Assembly: GCA_045540275.1 (NCBI GenBank)
Contig: JAZQGX010000322.1
Coordinates: 1 to 64,000, forward strand
Reading direction: 5' to 3'
From: RGIG8368 sp045540275
GTDB lineage: Bacteria; Verrucomicrobiota; Kiritimatiellia; RFP12; UBA1067
DNA length: 64,000 bases
Shown: positions 17,313-26,510 of the stretch, piece after piece
Layout: each line of letters starts with the position of its first letter
Position numbering within the stretch: position 1 is the first letter of the stretch
Position numbers and translations under genes: made by a program
Notes under the pieces: model-generated
The model's input: the letters and a program-made list of their open reading frames with translations, nothing else
The model's database searches: none
Told to the model about the DNA's origin: nothing

Positions 17313-17861
17313 ATGGCCGATTGGAATATCCGACCGAGGGGACGAGTCTGTTCTCTATGCGGCAAGGCGTTTGAAGACAAGCAGCAGTGCGTTTCGGCGT
17401 TGCGCGAGTTGGAGACGGGCGGATTCGACCGGGTCGACAGTTGTCGAAGCTGCTGGGATGTCATGGAGCGCGACTGGAAGCCGTTCAGTCTCTGGGAAGG
17501 TGCATTCGAAGCCCCGCAGACCCAAGTACGTGAAGAGCCGGTAAAAAAAGACGATGCCGAGGATATTTTCCGCAAACTGCTTGCATTGGAAGATCCTTCG
17601 CAGCGCAATGTCGTTTACATTCTTGCGGTTATGCTTGAGCGCTCCAAACGACTTGTGGAGCGCGCTTCCAAACTTTGCGACGACGGAAATTTCGTGCGCA
17701 TTTATGAACATCGAAAAACCGGCGACACCTTCATGGTCGTTGATCCACGGCTCAACCTTGATGCGTTAGGACAGGTGCAGCGCGAGGTAATCGATCTGCT
17801 TAGCGGGATTAAAACGCTGCAGGACGCACCTATGGCCGCCGATGCGGAGGCTGGGGCATGA
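17313..17861 (+). CDS. conserved hypothetical protein with two CxxC-type pairs
   Basis: 182 residues, no signal peptide. The N-terminus carries CSLCGKAF (residues 13-16) and CRSCWD (about residues 44-47), a likely four-Cys zinc site. Residues 75-110 are helical (RNVVYILAVMLERSKRLVER), followed by a short beta stretch (GDTFMVVDPRLNLD). I do not recognise a function; short zinc-ribbon proteins of this kind occur in PVC genomes. It lies between the chaperone (9-base gap) and the aminotransferase (ATGA overlap), so translation of the three is probably coupled. Confidence 0.7.
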   Translation: MADWNIRPRGRVCSLCGKAFEDKQQCVSALRELETGGFDRVDSCRSCWDVMERDWKPFSLWEGAFEAPQTQVREEPVKKDDAEDIFRKLLALEDPSQRNVVYILAVMLERSKRLVERASKLCDDGNFVRIYEHRKTGDTFMVVDPRLNLDALGQVQREVIDLLSGIKTLQDAPMAADAEAGA

Positions 17862-19015
17862 AGAAGACGCCAAGCCGGGTTTTTCTTTCTCCTCCGTGGC
17901 TAGATGAAGATGTTGAGTTCGCGAGCGTCGCCGATGCGTTAAAGTCAAATTACATTGCTCCGTGCGGTCCAATGGTCGACCGGTTCGAATCCAATTTCGC
18001 AAAGGTGGTGGAGCGTGACCATGCGGTTGCGCTCTCCAGCGCAACAGCTGCGCTGGATCTGCTGTTTCATGAACTGTCCATTTCAAAAGGTGATACCGTT
18101 TTCTGTTCGGATTTGACGTTCGTCGCATCAATCGCTCCGGCTTGCCACCGCGGTGCCCGGCCTGTTTTCATCGACAGCGAAAAAACGTCGTGGACCATGG
18201 ATCCCGATTTACTGAGTGAGGCCTTGGCGGCGGCTGCCAAATCGGGGAGGTTGCCCAAGGCGGTTGTTGCGGTCGATTTATACGGTCAATGCTGCGATTA
18301 TCGACGCATTTCAAATCTTTGTGCCGCCTATGAAGTTCCGTTGATAATTGATTCGGCCGAAGCGCTGGGGGCGGGTTTTGACCGCCTGCCAGCGGGAGGG
18401 GCGGGTTTTGCTGCGGTATACTCGTTCAACGGCAATAAGATGATTACCACTTCTGGCGGAGGAATGCTGGTTACGGATGACGGCAAACTGGCCAGACGGA
18501 TTCGCAAACTCTCGACCCAGGCACGTGAAGCGGAATGCTGGTATGAGCATCTCGAGACGGGATACAATTACCGCCTGAGCAACGTCAGCGCGGCGATTGG
18601 GGTAGGGCAGTTGCAGCGGCTCGATAAGATTTTGAAAAGGAAACAGAGCGTTTTCAATCGGTATGCAAGGGCCTTTCCTGATTGGGAATGGATGAGAGAT
18701 GTTGAAGGTAGGACGCATTCGAGATGGCTTTCGGTAGGGATGCTTCCTTGCGTAAAGGGCATATCCCGGGGATGCCCGTCGTCAAAAGTCCTCAATCTGG
18801 TTAAACATCTCGACTGCGTCAATATTGAAGCCCGTCCCGTGTGGAAGCCGATGCACTTGCAACCGGTTTTCAGGGAGTGCGAATTTTTCGGCTCGTCGGT
18901 TTCTGCGGAATTTTTCTACCGCGGCATTTGCCTGCCGTCGGGAGCGGGTATGGGGGAGACCGTGCAAAATCGGGTCATTCGCGAAATAAAGAGATTTCTG
19001 GAGAATATACGGTGA
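17858..19015 (+). CDS. DegT/DnrJ/EryC1/StrS-family aminotransferase
   Basis: PLP-dependent sugar aminotransferase, 385 residues. Key blocks: FLSPPWLDEDVEFASVADAL, ALSSATAALDLLFHEL, AVDLYGQCCDYRRI, IIDSAEALGAG and the PLP Lys194 in YSFNGNKMITTSGGG. Such enzymes aminate keto-sugars for surface glycans. The starting MKKTPSRVFLSPPW is typical. Overlaps the previous stop by ATGA and the next gene by GTGA. With the HAD protein it may make a decorated surface sugar. Confidence 0.9.
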   Translation: MKKTPSRVFLSPPWLDEDVEFASVADALKSNYIAPCGPMVDRFESNFAKVVERDHAVALSSATAALDLLFHELSISKGDTVFCSDLTFVASIAPACHRGARPVFIDSEKTSWTMDPDLLSEALAAAAKSGRLPKAVVAVDLYGQCCDYRRISNLCAAYEVPLIIDSAEALGAGFDRLPAGGAGFAAVYSFNGNKMITTSGGGMLVTDDGKLARRIRKLSTQAREAECWYEHLETGYNYRLSNVSAAIGVGQLQRLDKILKRKQSVFNRYARAFPDWEWMRDVEGRTHSRWLSVGMLPCVKGISRGCPSSKVLNLVKHLDCVNIEARPVWKPMHLQPVFRECEFFGSSVSAEFFYRGICLPSGAGMGETVQNRVIREIKRFLENIR

Positions 19016-19626
19016 AAATGCCTTATGATTTTAGTGAGATCGACGGGGTCGTTTTCGATTTCGGCGGGGTGATCAGTGCTTCTCCCATGGGGAATTGGAG
19101 CTTGTTTCCGCTGTGTGAATCGGTAGGCATCGGAAGAGATGCGGTGATGAATGGATGGCATCGGTATCGCATACTCTGGGATGGCGGTGTAATTGATTTT
19201 CGCGAAATGTGGAGTCGGATATTCACCGACAACGGCAAGACGGTTTCGGATGAAATGATCGATCGCCTCTGGCAGGCCGATGCGTGCCAATGGATTGCCG
19301 TTTTACGCAAGGATACGCTTCTCTTGATGAAGGAGTTGAAAAAAGCCGGCAAAAAGATCGGTCTGCTCACCAATATGGCCGGCGAGTTTTACGAGAAACT
19401 CTATCTGCAACGAGCCGGCGAGTATCATGCGTTGACCGATGTCGAGGTGGTCTCCGGTATTGTCGGAATGGCAAAGCCATTGCGCGGTATTTACGACTAC
19501 ACGCAACGCCAGATGGGCGTCGAAGCGGAGCGCCTTATGTTTTTCGACGACACATTGATCAATGTTGAAATGGCCCGCAAATGCTCATGGCGCAGTGAGC
19601 TGTATCCATCGTCGCTTGATTTCTAA
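19012..19626 (+). CDS. HAD-superfamily hydrolase (IA type)
   Basis: 204 residues. Nucleophile Asp16 in VVFDFGGVIS, motif II in GLLTNMAG, Lys in GMAKPLRGIYDY and motif IV in MFFDDTLINVEMA, the order of a class IA haloacid dehalogenase-like phosphatase. Substrate unknown. GTG 19012 overlaps the aminotransferase stop (GTGA) and has CTGGAG at 18998-19003; ATG 19018 is the alternative. The frame upstream of it is only a shadow of the aminotransferase. Confidence 0.85.
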   Translation: MKMPYDFSEIDGVVFDFGGVISASPMGNWSLFPLCESVGIGRDAVMNGWHRYRILWDGGVIDFREMWSRIFTDNGKTVSDEMIDRLWQADACQWIAVLRKDTLLLMKELKKAGKKIGLLTNMAGEFYEKLYLQRAGEYHALTDVEVVSGIVGMAKPLRGIYDYTQRQMGVEAERLMFFDDTLINVEMARKCSWRSELYPSSLDF

Positions 19627-19641
19627 AAGGAAGGAGAGGAA

Positions 19642-21933
19642 ATGAAAAAACACAATATGAAATGGTGTTTGTTATCGCTCGTATTATTATGTGCATGCCC
19701 ATTGCTTGCGGATGCGATTCCGGCGGCTGCCGCGGAAACTGCAAAGACGGTCAGTCTGAAGGACCAGATGCTTTTGCTGGTGATGCAGGTCGGCATTATC
19801 CTTTTTGCCGCGAAGTTGGGAGGTCTGGTCGCGTCTTTCTGTCGTATGCCGAGTGTATTGGGCGAGCTGGCGGCTGGTATTGTAATCGGGCCGTACGCGC
19901 TGGGTTCAATCGGTTTTGGAAGCGGAATATTCTCCAGCGGATTTTTCCCGCTGCCCGCCGGAAGCAGCACTATTCCCGTCACCCCTGAACTGTACGGCAT
20001 TTGCACGATCGCTTCGGTGATTCTGCTTTTCCTGTCGGGAATTGAAACCAATCTGTCGATGTTCCTTAAGTATGCCTTTGCCGGTTCGCTCGTCGGTATC
20101 GGCGGCGTGGTGTTCTCGTTCCTGCTAGGCGATTTGGCCGCCGTTTATGCGGTTCAGATTTTCCCGGAAAGCTGGGGAGTTGCAGATGTCAAGTGTCTTG
20201 CCGAACTCGATCAGCTGGTAAAGGAGGGTCAGCTGATTAAAGCGATTCTTTCTCCAGCTGCAATGCTGATGGGTATTATGGGTACTGCAACCTCGGTTGG
20301 AATCACCGCGCGCATCCTCTCTGAAAAACGGAAGATGGATACCGAAGAGGGGATCACCATTATGGCCGGGGCGGTTATCGACGACGTGCTCGGCATTATC
20401 GTGTTGGCAATCGGCATTGGCATTATCAAATCCTCCTCTGGTTCGTCTGATGGTGCTGCGGCCGCCGTCAATTGGGGTGTTATCGGCAAGAACGCCCTAC
20501 AGACCTTCGGCGTATGGTTGATCGGCACTTTGCTGGGTATCGTTTTCGCACGTCGCATTTCCTGGTTGCTCAAGTTGTTTAAGTCTCCTTTGGCGATCGC
20601 CACTCTGGCGTTTGGTCTGTCCTTGATGATTGCAGGCATCTTTGAATCGATGGGGATGTCTCTGATTATCGGCGCCTATGTCATGGGTCTTTCGCTGTCC
20701 CGCACCGATATCCGCTATGTTGTTCAGGAAAATCTTCAGTCAATCTACACCTTCCTCGTGCCGGTGTTTTTCTGTGTGATGGGCATGATGGTAGATTGCA
20801 GCGCAATCATGTCAAAGCCGGTGCTGATTTTCGGTGGTGCCTACACCATATTGGCAATTGTAGCTAAAATCGTCGGATGTGCGATTCCTTCGCTGTTTTG
20901 CGGTTTCAATATCATCGGTTCGCTCCGTGTCGGTGCCGGTATGGTTCCTCGCGGTGAAGTTGCCCTGATTATCGCCGGCATCGGTTTATCCAATGGATAT
21001 CTTACCAGCGAGGCGTTCGGCATCGGTATTTTGATGACGTTGATTACCACCTTGATTGCCCCTCCGGCTTTGGTGGGTCTCTTTGCCGTTAAACGCATAG
21101 GCGTCCGCAATCCATCGCAAAGTAGCGGTGATTTTGAGCCGTTCTCGTTCGATATGCCGACCGAGGCTTCTGCCTCCGTCATGCTGGATAGTCTCATTAA
21201 AGAATTCCGTCTGCAGGGATTCTTTACCTCGCTGCTCAATCCCGCGGAAGAAATCTGGCAGATTTCAAAAGACAATACGGAAATCACCTGCCGGCGCGAG
21301 CGGGAGAAGCTGGTATTCGAGTGCAAACCGGAAGACAAGGGATTTATCGGCATGGCCATCAACGAAGAGGTTTCACGCCTTAATTCGCTATCCCACGATT
21401 TGTTCCGTCCGATAAAGACCGGGCAGCTTGAGTCAATTATCCGCGACGGTGAAAACAGCGAAAGGGGGCGGGTCGGAGAATCGTCAAAATATATCCGCCG
21501 CTTCCTGATGATTCCCAATCTTGAAGCCAATTCGTTCAATGAGATGGTCTCTCTCATCACCGAGAAGATGTGCGAGATCGGTTTGATCCGCGACCTTGAA
21601 ACTGCGCGCGCCGCAATCCTCAAGCGCGAAAACGACATGTCGACCGGACTGAACGAGGGCATTGCCGTTCCCCACGGCAGAACCGATGCCGTTGAAGGGC
21701 TGGTAGGCGCCGTTGCCATTGTCCGCAACGAAAACGGCATACCCGGATACGATACAATCGACCATTCTCCGGTCCGCGTGGTTGTGCTGACGATAGCATC
21801 CGACAGCGGACGCACTCCCCATCTGCAGGTGATGGCGTATGTCAGCCGTCTATTGGCCAAGAATCACGCCGGACTTTTGGATTGCACCACTCCGATGCAG
21901 ATGCGCGAATTCCTCTTGAAGGGCGAGAAGTAA
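19642..21933 (+). CDS. CPA2-type cation/proton antiporter fused to PTS EIIA domain
   Basis: 763 residues. A hydrophobic leader, then about 12 membrane helices (residues 45-470) of the Na+/H+ exchanger family PF00999 (AGIVIGPYALGSIGFG, TEEGITIMAGAVIDDVLGIIVLAIG), including an Asp pair in the AVIDDV helix. From about 610 a PTS EIIA type-2 domain follows, with its phosphorylatable His678 in EGIAVPHGRTDA. Such fusions let the sugar phosphotransferase system adjust ion exchange. Which ion is moved is not evident. ABC ATPase gene begins one base after the stop. Confidence 0.85.
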   Translation: MKKHNMKWCLLSLVLLCACPLLADAIPAAAAETAKTVSLKDQMLLLVMQVGIILFAAKLGGLVASFCRMPSVLGELAAGIVIGPYALGSIGFGSGIFSSGFFPLPAGSSTIPVTPELYGICTIASVILLFLSGIETNLSMFLKYAFAGSLVGIGGVVFSFLLGDLAAVYAVQIFPESWGVADVKCLAELDQLVKEGQLIKAILSPAAMLMGIMGTATSVGITARILSEKRKMDTEEGITIMAGAVIDDVLGIIVLAIGIGIIKSSSGSSDGAAAAVNWGVIGKNALQTFGVWLIGTLLGIVFARRISWLLKLFKSPLAIATLAFGLSLMIAGIFESMGMSLIIGAYVMGLSLSRTDIRYVVQENLQSIYTFLVPVFFCVMGMMVDCSAIMSKPVLIFGGAYTILAIVAKIVGCAIPSLFCGFNIIGSLRVGAGMVPRGEVALIIAGIGLSNGYLTSEAFGIGILMTLITTLIAPPALVGLFAVKRIGVRNPSQSSGDFEPFSFDMPTEASASVMLDSLIKEFRLQGFFTSLLNPAEEIWQISKDNTEITCRREREKLVFECKPEDKGFIGMAINEEVSRLNSLSHDLFRPIKTGQLESIIRDGENSERGRVGESSKYIRRFLMIPNLEANSFNEMVSLITEKMCEIGLIRDLETARAAILKRENDMSTGLNEGIAVPHGRTDAVEGLVGAVAIVRNENGIPGYDTIDHSPVRVVVLTIASDSGRTPHLQVMAYVSRLLAKNHAGLLDCTTPMQMREFLLKGEK

Positions 21934-21934
21934 G

Positions 21935-22897
21935 GTGGCGTCCTCCTCTCCCATTTTGCTTGAGGTGAAAAATCTGTCGGTCGGCTTCCGCATCGGAGGC
22001 CGTCTGACATTGCCGGTGCGCGATATTTCACTTACCATCCGCGAAGGGGAGCGTGTCGGCGTAGTCGGTGGAAGCGGATGCGGAAAAAGTCTGACGGCAA
22101 TGTCGCTTACGCGGCTTGCGCCTACCGACCGGGCGATACTGAAAGGCAGCATCCGTTTTGACGGACGGGAACTGCTCGATTTGAACGAGACGGAGTTGAA
22201 AGAAGTCCGGGGCAGGGGGATCGCTTATGTGTTTCAGGATCCTACGGCGAGCTTGAATCCGGTGATGAAGGTCTATCGGCAGATAACAGAAAATATTCCC
22301 GGACTCTCCCGTGCCGAGCGGCTCACGGTGACCGAGAAGCTGTTGGCGGAGACCGGTCTGCCCGATCCTGCGCGTCTTGCCAAGGCATATCCGTGTGAAA
22401 TGAGCGGAGGTCAGCAGCAGCGTGTGATGCTGGCGATGGCGTTGGCGCAACGGCCGAAACTGCTTGTAGCAGACGAGCCGACAACCGCATTGGATGTAAC
22501 CACGCAGCGCAAAGTTCTCGAGCTGATCTGCACGCTTTCAAAAAAGTATTCGATGGCAGTTCTGCTGATTACGCACAACCTTGGACTGGTCAGCGGAAAT
22601 ACCGACCGGATTTACGTGTTTTACGGCGGTAGCAATGCTGAAAGCGGTCCGGTCAAGGAGGTGCTCAACCATCCGCGCCATCCTTACACCCGAGGACTGC
22701 TCGGAGCGGTGCCGCGGCTTGACACTCCGAAAGACGCCTTACTGGCGGATATTCCGGGTTCGGTGCCGGCTCCCGATGCTTGGCCTGCGGGATGCGTTTT
22801 TTCACCCAGATGTCCCCATGCGGACGAGAAGTGCTACGAGCAGCGACCGCCGGTTAACGTCAACGGCGCCCGCGAATGTCAATGCTGGCGGAATTAG
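21935..22897 (+). CDS. oligopeptide/dipeptide-type ABC transporter ATPase
   Basis: 320 residues. Walker A GGSGCGKSLTAMS, Q-loop FQDPTASLNP, signature MSGGQQQRVMLAMA, Walker B LLVADEPTTALD, H-loop ITHN, and the C-terminal oligo_HPY block (GCVFSPRCPHADEKC) that marks OppD/DppD-type ATPases. No permease or binding protein is adjacent, so it must work with components coded elsewhere or is left over. GTG 21935 starts one base after the antiporter stop, implying coupling. Confidence 0.88.
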   Translation: MASSSPILLEVKNLSVGFRIGGRLTLPVRDISLTIREGERVGVVGGSGCGKSLTAMSLTRLAPTDRAILKGSIRFDGRELLDLNETELKEVRGRGIAYVFQDPTASLNPVMKVYRQITENIPGLSRAERLTVTEKLLAETGLPDPARLAKAYPCEMSGGQQQRVMLAMALAQRPKLLVADEPTTALDVTTQRKVLELICTLSKKYSMAVLLITHNLGLVSGNTDRIYVFYGGSNAESGPVKEVLNHPRHPYTRGLLGAVPRLDTPKDALLADIPGSVPAPDAWPAGCVFSPRCPHADEKCYEQRPPVNVNGARECQCWRN

Positions 22898-22938
22898 TTT
22901 TGCTGCCTTCCGATTGTCGGCCTGATCAAAGACAGCGT

Positions 22939-25410
22939 TCAGGTCTTCTGCGGACGGGTCCGCCGGGTGGCGACGGCCTGTCGCGGGTCTTCGGGCCAGT
23001 AGTGCTTCGGATAGCGGCCTCGCAGATCTTTTCTGACGATGGCGTAGCCGCAATCCCAGAAACTTTCCAGATCGCTTGTCACCTGAACCGGGCGTTGAGC
23101 GGGGGATAGCAGATGCATCGTAACCGGCTCGCATCCTCCGGCGACGAGGGGCGTCGCATTCATGCCGAACACTTCCTGTATCCTTACCGACATGTACGGA
23201 GCGGCGGTTTCATATCGAATTTGTATGTTCGAACCGCTCGGCACCTGAAAGGTGGCAGGTGCCAGACGATCCAGTTCCCGCTCCTGCAACCCGAGTTGAT
23301 GAAAGTACGATCGAAGCGCATCTTTCAAATTTACTTCGCGCAGCAGGGTGTCCCACCGGGTGACGCCTAGGCAGAAGGGGGCGAGCCATTCATCAAGTGT
23401 TTTTTCCAGCCCTTCGTCGCTCCAATCCGGCCAGGGCTCGCCGAGTCTGCCGTGCAGAAAGTTTACGCGCTGGCGCAGGATGGTGGCGCCTTTGTCCCAT
23501 GACAGCGCATTTATGCCTTTGTTTCGCACCGCTTCCATCAATATCTTTGACGCCTTTTCGTCATCCATTCGATTTTTCGGCAGCGGTTTTTCACTGAGCA
23601 CAACCGCACCAAGCTTTTCCACCGTTGACATTTTGAGGCATTCTTCGCGTCGATCCCAGCGGATATCATCGCCTCTGAAGATTTCTTCGGCAAACAATCT
23701 GCGGATATCCTCTTCCTCGATGGCTGCACAAAGCGTAATGTCGGCATCTCCCGAACCGTTGTCTTTCAGTGCGGCGCACACGAGAAATTTGTTGTCTGCA
23801 AGCGGTTCGAGCAGGTCCATTTGTGCACCTGCGCCATTACAGAGCAGAAAGCGGCCGGGGCGGAAGGATTGTTTGGCGATGCGGTCGGGGAATGCCAGAG
23901 CCAACAGTATGCCCTCCATGCCGCTGGGAGGACTTTTGGCTTTTTTGCCGCCCGACCATTTTTCGGCGAGCAGTTTGACTCTCTTGGCAAAGCTTCCGTT
24001 GCCGCCGGCTCTGGCAATTATCTCGGCGGCGTTTTTTATTTTTCGCAGCTCGGGTTCGGCGGCCGCTTCGCTGACGGCGGCCGCGACAAATGCGGCCTCG
24101 CATCCAAGTCCGCGCTCTCCAGCGGTAAGCATCATTCCTGAAAGCCGCGGATGAACGGGGATGTGTGACATCTTTCTGCCCCGTTCGGTGATTCGCCGGT
24201 CCTTTGCCGCGCCCAACCATTCAAGCAACCGTACGGCGCGTTTCCACGCGGTTTCGTCCGGCGGGGTTATCCAGGGCAGGGAGCGGTAGTCGAGCGTTCC
24301 CCACTCTGCACATTGCAATGCGGTTTGCGCCAAATCGGCATCAAGAATCTCGGGGGTGGCATTGGGGCGTAAATTGCGATGTGTGGCCTCATCCCAGAGT
24401 CGGATGCAGATGCCGGGCCCCAGACGGCCTGCGCGGCCGCGGCGCTGGTCGGCGCGGTCGATGGTGATTCGCTGCGTTTCCAACGTGCTCATTCCTGATG
24501 CGGGGGAGTACTTGGGAACGCGCACCCATCCGCTGTCGATTACCGTGCGGATACCTTCGATGGTCACTGATGATTCGGCAATCGAGGTGGCGAGCACCAC
24601 CTTGCGCGAGCCTGCCGGATCGTGGCGGACGGCATCGTCCTGTTCCGCTTTTGAGAGCGAGCCGTAAAGAGGGTGGATGGAGACGTCGCCGGGAAGCTCC
24701 ATGTCAGTCAACAGTTCGGCGGTTCGTCGGATTTCCCCTTCGCCGGGAAGAAAGGCCAGAATACTGCCAGGTTCGTTCTCAAGCGTGCGCAAAACGGTTT
24801 CGGCCACTTGCAGCGGTTTGCAGAAAGGGCTTACGGCGAAGGATGGGATGTATCTCGTTTCAACGGGGTGAATCCGTCCTTCGGCGGTAAAAACCTGCGA
24901 TCCGGGGAATTTGCTTTGCAGCTGTTCGGTGTCGATGGTTGCCGACAGAATCCCTATACGCAGATTTTCGTTGAGCGCCGTGCGTATTTCCAACGCCATC
25001 GCCATGGCGGTATCGGCAGCCAGAGAACGTTCGTGGAATTCGTCGAAGAGAATAAGGGCGGTGTCGGAAAGTTCGCTGTCGTGAAGCAAGCGCTGGGTGA
25101 GCAACCCTTCGGTAAGAATTTCGATTTTGGTGTTTGGGCCGGTGCGGTTGTCGAGACGGATGCGGTATCCGACGGTTTCGCCGATTGATTCGTTGTATTG
25201 GCGGGCCATGAAACCGGCAGCCATGCGGGCGGCGATCCGGCGCGGTTCGAGCAGGATGATTTTACGTCCGTTCAGCCATGAGGAGTGTTCGAGCAGAAAG
25301 GGTGCAATGCGCGTTGTTTTGCCCGAACCGGGCGGGGATCGAACGATTACGATCTTGTTTTCGGCAAAGGCCTGATCAATTGCGGGCAAAATTTTATCTA
25401 CGGGAAACAT
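22939..25410 (-). CDS. hrpB: ATP-dependent RNA helicase HrpB
   Basis: 823-residue DEAH-type helicase. Motif I SPPGSGKTTRIAPFLL near residue 30, motif II as FDEFHERSLAAD near 120, motif III LSATIDTEQL, motif VI ADQRRGRAGRLGPG, then the HrpB C-terminal domain (VAGGCEPVTMHLLSPAQRPV and HYWPEDPRQAVATRR). The frame extends 12 codons upstream, but the ATG whose A is at 25410 gives the usual MFPVDKILPAID start. It converges on the ABC ATPase gene with 41 bases between. Confidence 0.95.
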   Translation of the reverse strand: MFPVDKILPAIDQAFAENKIVIVRSPPGSGKTTRIAPFLLEHSSWLNGRKIILLEPRRIAARMAAGFMARQYNESIGETVGYRIRLDNRTGPNTKIEILTEGLLTQRLLHDSELSDTALILFDEFHERSLAADTAMAMALEIRTALNENLRIGILSATIDTEQLQSKFPGSQVFTAEGRIHPVETRYIPSFAVSPFCKPLQVAETVLRTLENEPGSILAFLPGEGEIRRTAELLTDMELPGDVSIHPLYGSLSKAEQDDAVRHDPAGSRKVVLATSIAESSVTIEGIRTVIDSGWVRVPKYSPASGMSTLETQRITIDRADQRRGRAGRLGPGICIRLWDEATHRNLRPNATPEILDADLAQTALQCAEWGTLDYRSLPWITPPDETAWKRAVRLLEWLGAAKDRRITERGRKMSHIPVHPRLSGMMLTAGERGLGCEAAFVAAAVSEAAAEPELRKIKNAAEIIARAGGNGSFAKRVKLLAEKWSGGKKAKSPPSGMEGILLALAFPDRIAKQSFRPGRFLLCNGAGAQMDLLEPLADNKFLVCAALKDNGSGDADITLCAAIEEEDIRRLFAEEIFRGDDIRWDRREECLKMSTVEKLGAVVLSEKPLPKNRMDDEKASKILMEAVRNKGINALSWDKGATILRQRVNFLHGRLGEPWPDWSDEGLEKTLDEWLAPFCLGVTRWDTLLREVNLKDALRSYFHQLGLQERELDRLAPATFQVPSGSNIQIRYETAAPYMSVRIQEVFGMNATPLVAGGCEPVTMHLLSPAQRPVQVTSDLESFWDCGYAIVRKDLRGRYPKHYWPEDPRQAVATRRTRPQKT

Positions 25411-25956
25411 GGAGTACAGTTTAAGCGTTAAATGACGAAGTTTCAATAAAATATTGCTTCGCGGCGTCTGGTGAAATTCATCCGCACCGTAATCTCATTT
25501 CAAATGTTGCCAGTGTGAAAGTGTTGCCAATACCAATTGCCAATTCCAATCAAAACCTCCCAAACTCCCAATCTCCGAGTCTCCCAGCAGCGAAAGCTAT
25601 ATGGAATGGGATATCTCTCGCAGACGCAGAGGTATAATGCGGAGCCTATTACCTCTTACCTGTTACCTGTTACCTCTAACCTAAAGAAAGGTAAGAAGTA
25701 AGAGGTAAAAGGTAAGAAGTGCGGAATCCGTCCCCTTAGTTTGCGGGGTCTAACTATAAAAACTGTAAAACTGTCCAACTGCCAAATTGTAAAACTGTCA
25801 CAACTTCCCCAACTTGAATAAAGTTTGCAAGTAGAGTCAGTTTGCGAGTTTGACAGTTTTGACGCCCGCCCGATGAAAGAGGTTGAATCAATGATGGCTT
25901 TTTGGTATCTTATTGGACATTGTTCTTGGTTAACTGTTTTCAAGAGGTCTAGCATC
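25411..25956. other. 546-base gene-free region with low-complexity tracts
   Basis: No credible gene. From about 25,507 the sequence becomes repetitive: TTGCCA/CCAATT copies, then a TTACCTG/C tract, its near reverse complement GGTAAG, and an AACTGT tract. The last 130 bases are the leader of the FHA gene. Confidence 0.75.
25649..25799. repeat. short tandem tracts (TTACCTx, GGTAAGx, AACTGTx)
   Basis: 25649-25681 is a run of TTACC units about 7 bases apart; 25690-25719 is a run of GGTAAG/AGTAAG units able to pair with it; 25759-25799 repeats AACTGTAAAACTGTCC-like units. The first two tracts could fold into a long imperfect hairpin. Confidence 0.75.
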
Positions 25957-26445
25957 ATGGCTTATTTATCTGTTAAGGACGGAGAGCAACAAGGTTTGCG
26001 GATCGAATTAGGAAAAGCTGTTGTCAGAATCGGACGCCGCGATGACAATGATGGGGTCTTGCCGGACGCCTCCGTCTCTGGATCGCATTGTGAAATTTCC
26101 AAAAATGAGTTTGGATTTTCAATCCGAGATCTCGATTCAACCAACGGAACCTATCTGAACAATGTTCCCGTCGAAGGCGCACCGATGCCGCTGTTCCGCC
26201 ACGATGTGCTGAAAATCGGCGATGTCATGTTGACTATCGAGGGTGATGATGTCCCGGAAAACGAGACAGGCGCGCCGCCTGAACCTTTGGCCCGCACCAC
26301 CATCGTCATCCGTCCGAACCGGAATACCGGCGTTCCCAGCAACTTTACGGCTCGTTCAAACAGCAACAAAATCTGGATCGCCGTTATCGCTCTTCTGCTG
26401 CTGGGAGTCGCTTTTCTCGCCTTCCAGTTTTTCGCCACAGTCTGA
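25957..26445 (+). CDS. FHA-domain membrane-anchored protein
   Basis: 162 residues. A forkhead-associated (phosphothreonine-binding) domain fills residues 1-85: IGRR near 24, SGSHCEIS near 46 and DLDSTNGTYLNN near 61 hold the conserved Gly-Arg, Ser-x-x-His and Asn residues. After a Pro-rich linker one membrane helix (about 137-158) ends the protein, so it is a tail-anchored, cytoplasm-facing phosphopeptide reader. No Ser/Thr kinase is nearby. ATG 25957 has AAGAGGT at 25942-25948; longer upstream starts run into the repetitive region. Confidence 0.88.
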   Translation: MAYLSVKDGEQQGLRIELGKAVVRIGRRDDNDGVLPDASVSGSHCEISKNEFGFSIRDLDSTNGTYLNNVPVEGAPMPLFRHDVLKIGDVMLTIEGDDVPENETGAPPEPLARTTIVIRPNRNTGVPSNFTARSNSNKIWIAVIALLLLGVAFLAFQFFATV

Positions 26446-26464
26446 AACTGGAATGATTTTTTCA

Positions 26465-26510
26465 AAGCAGTGTCGCCCCTCAATGCGGGTGACACTGCTT
26501 AAATGTTTTT
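26465..26510. terminator. bidirectional terminator
   Basis: AAGCAGTGTCGCCC (26465-26478) pairs with GGGTGACACTGCTT (26487-26500), 14 pairs with one G-T, 8-base loop. AAATGTTTTT follows on the plus strand and TTTGAAAAAAT-type sequence on the minus strand. It ends both the FHA gene and the minus-strand operon. Confidence 0.85.

Noticed and set aside
17982..17992. GGTTCGAATCC, an exact tRNA T-loop motif
   Set aside because: It lies inside the DegT aminotransferase reading frame and no acceptor, D or anticodon stems can be formed around it.
25825..25956. Longer start for the FHA protein
   Set aside because: The extra 44 residues would be encoded in the repetitive leader and do not resemble an FHA N-terminus.
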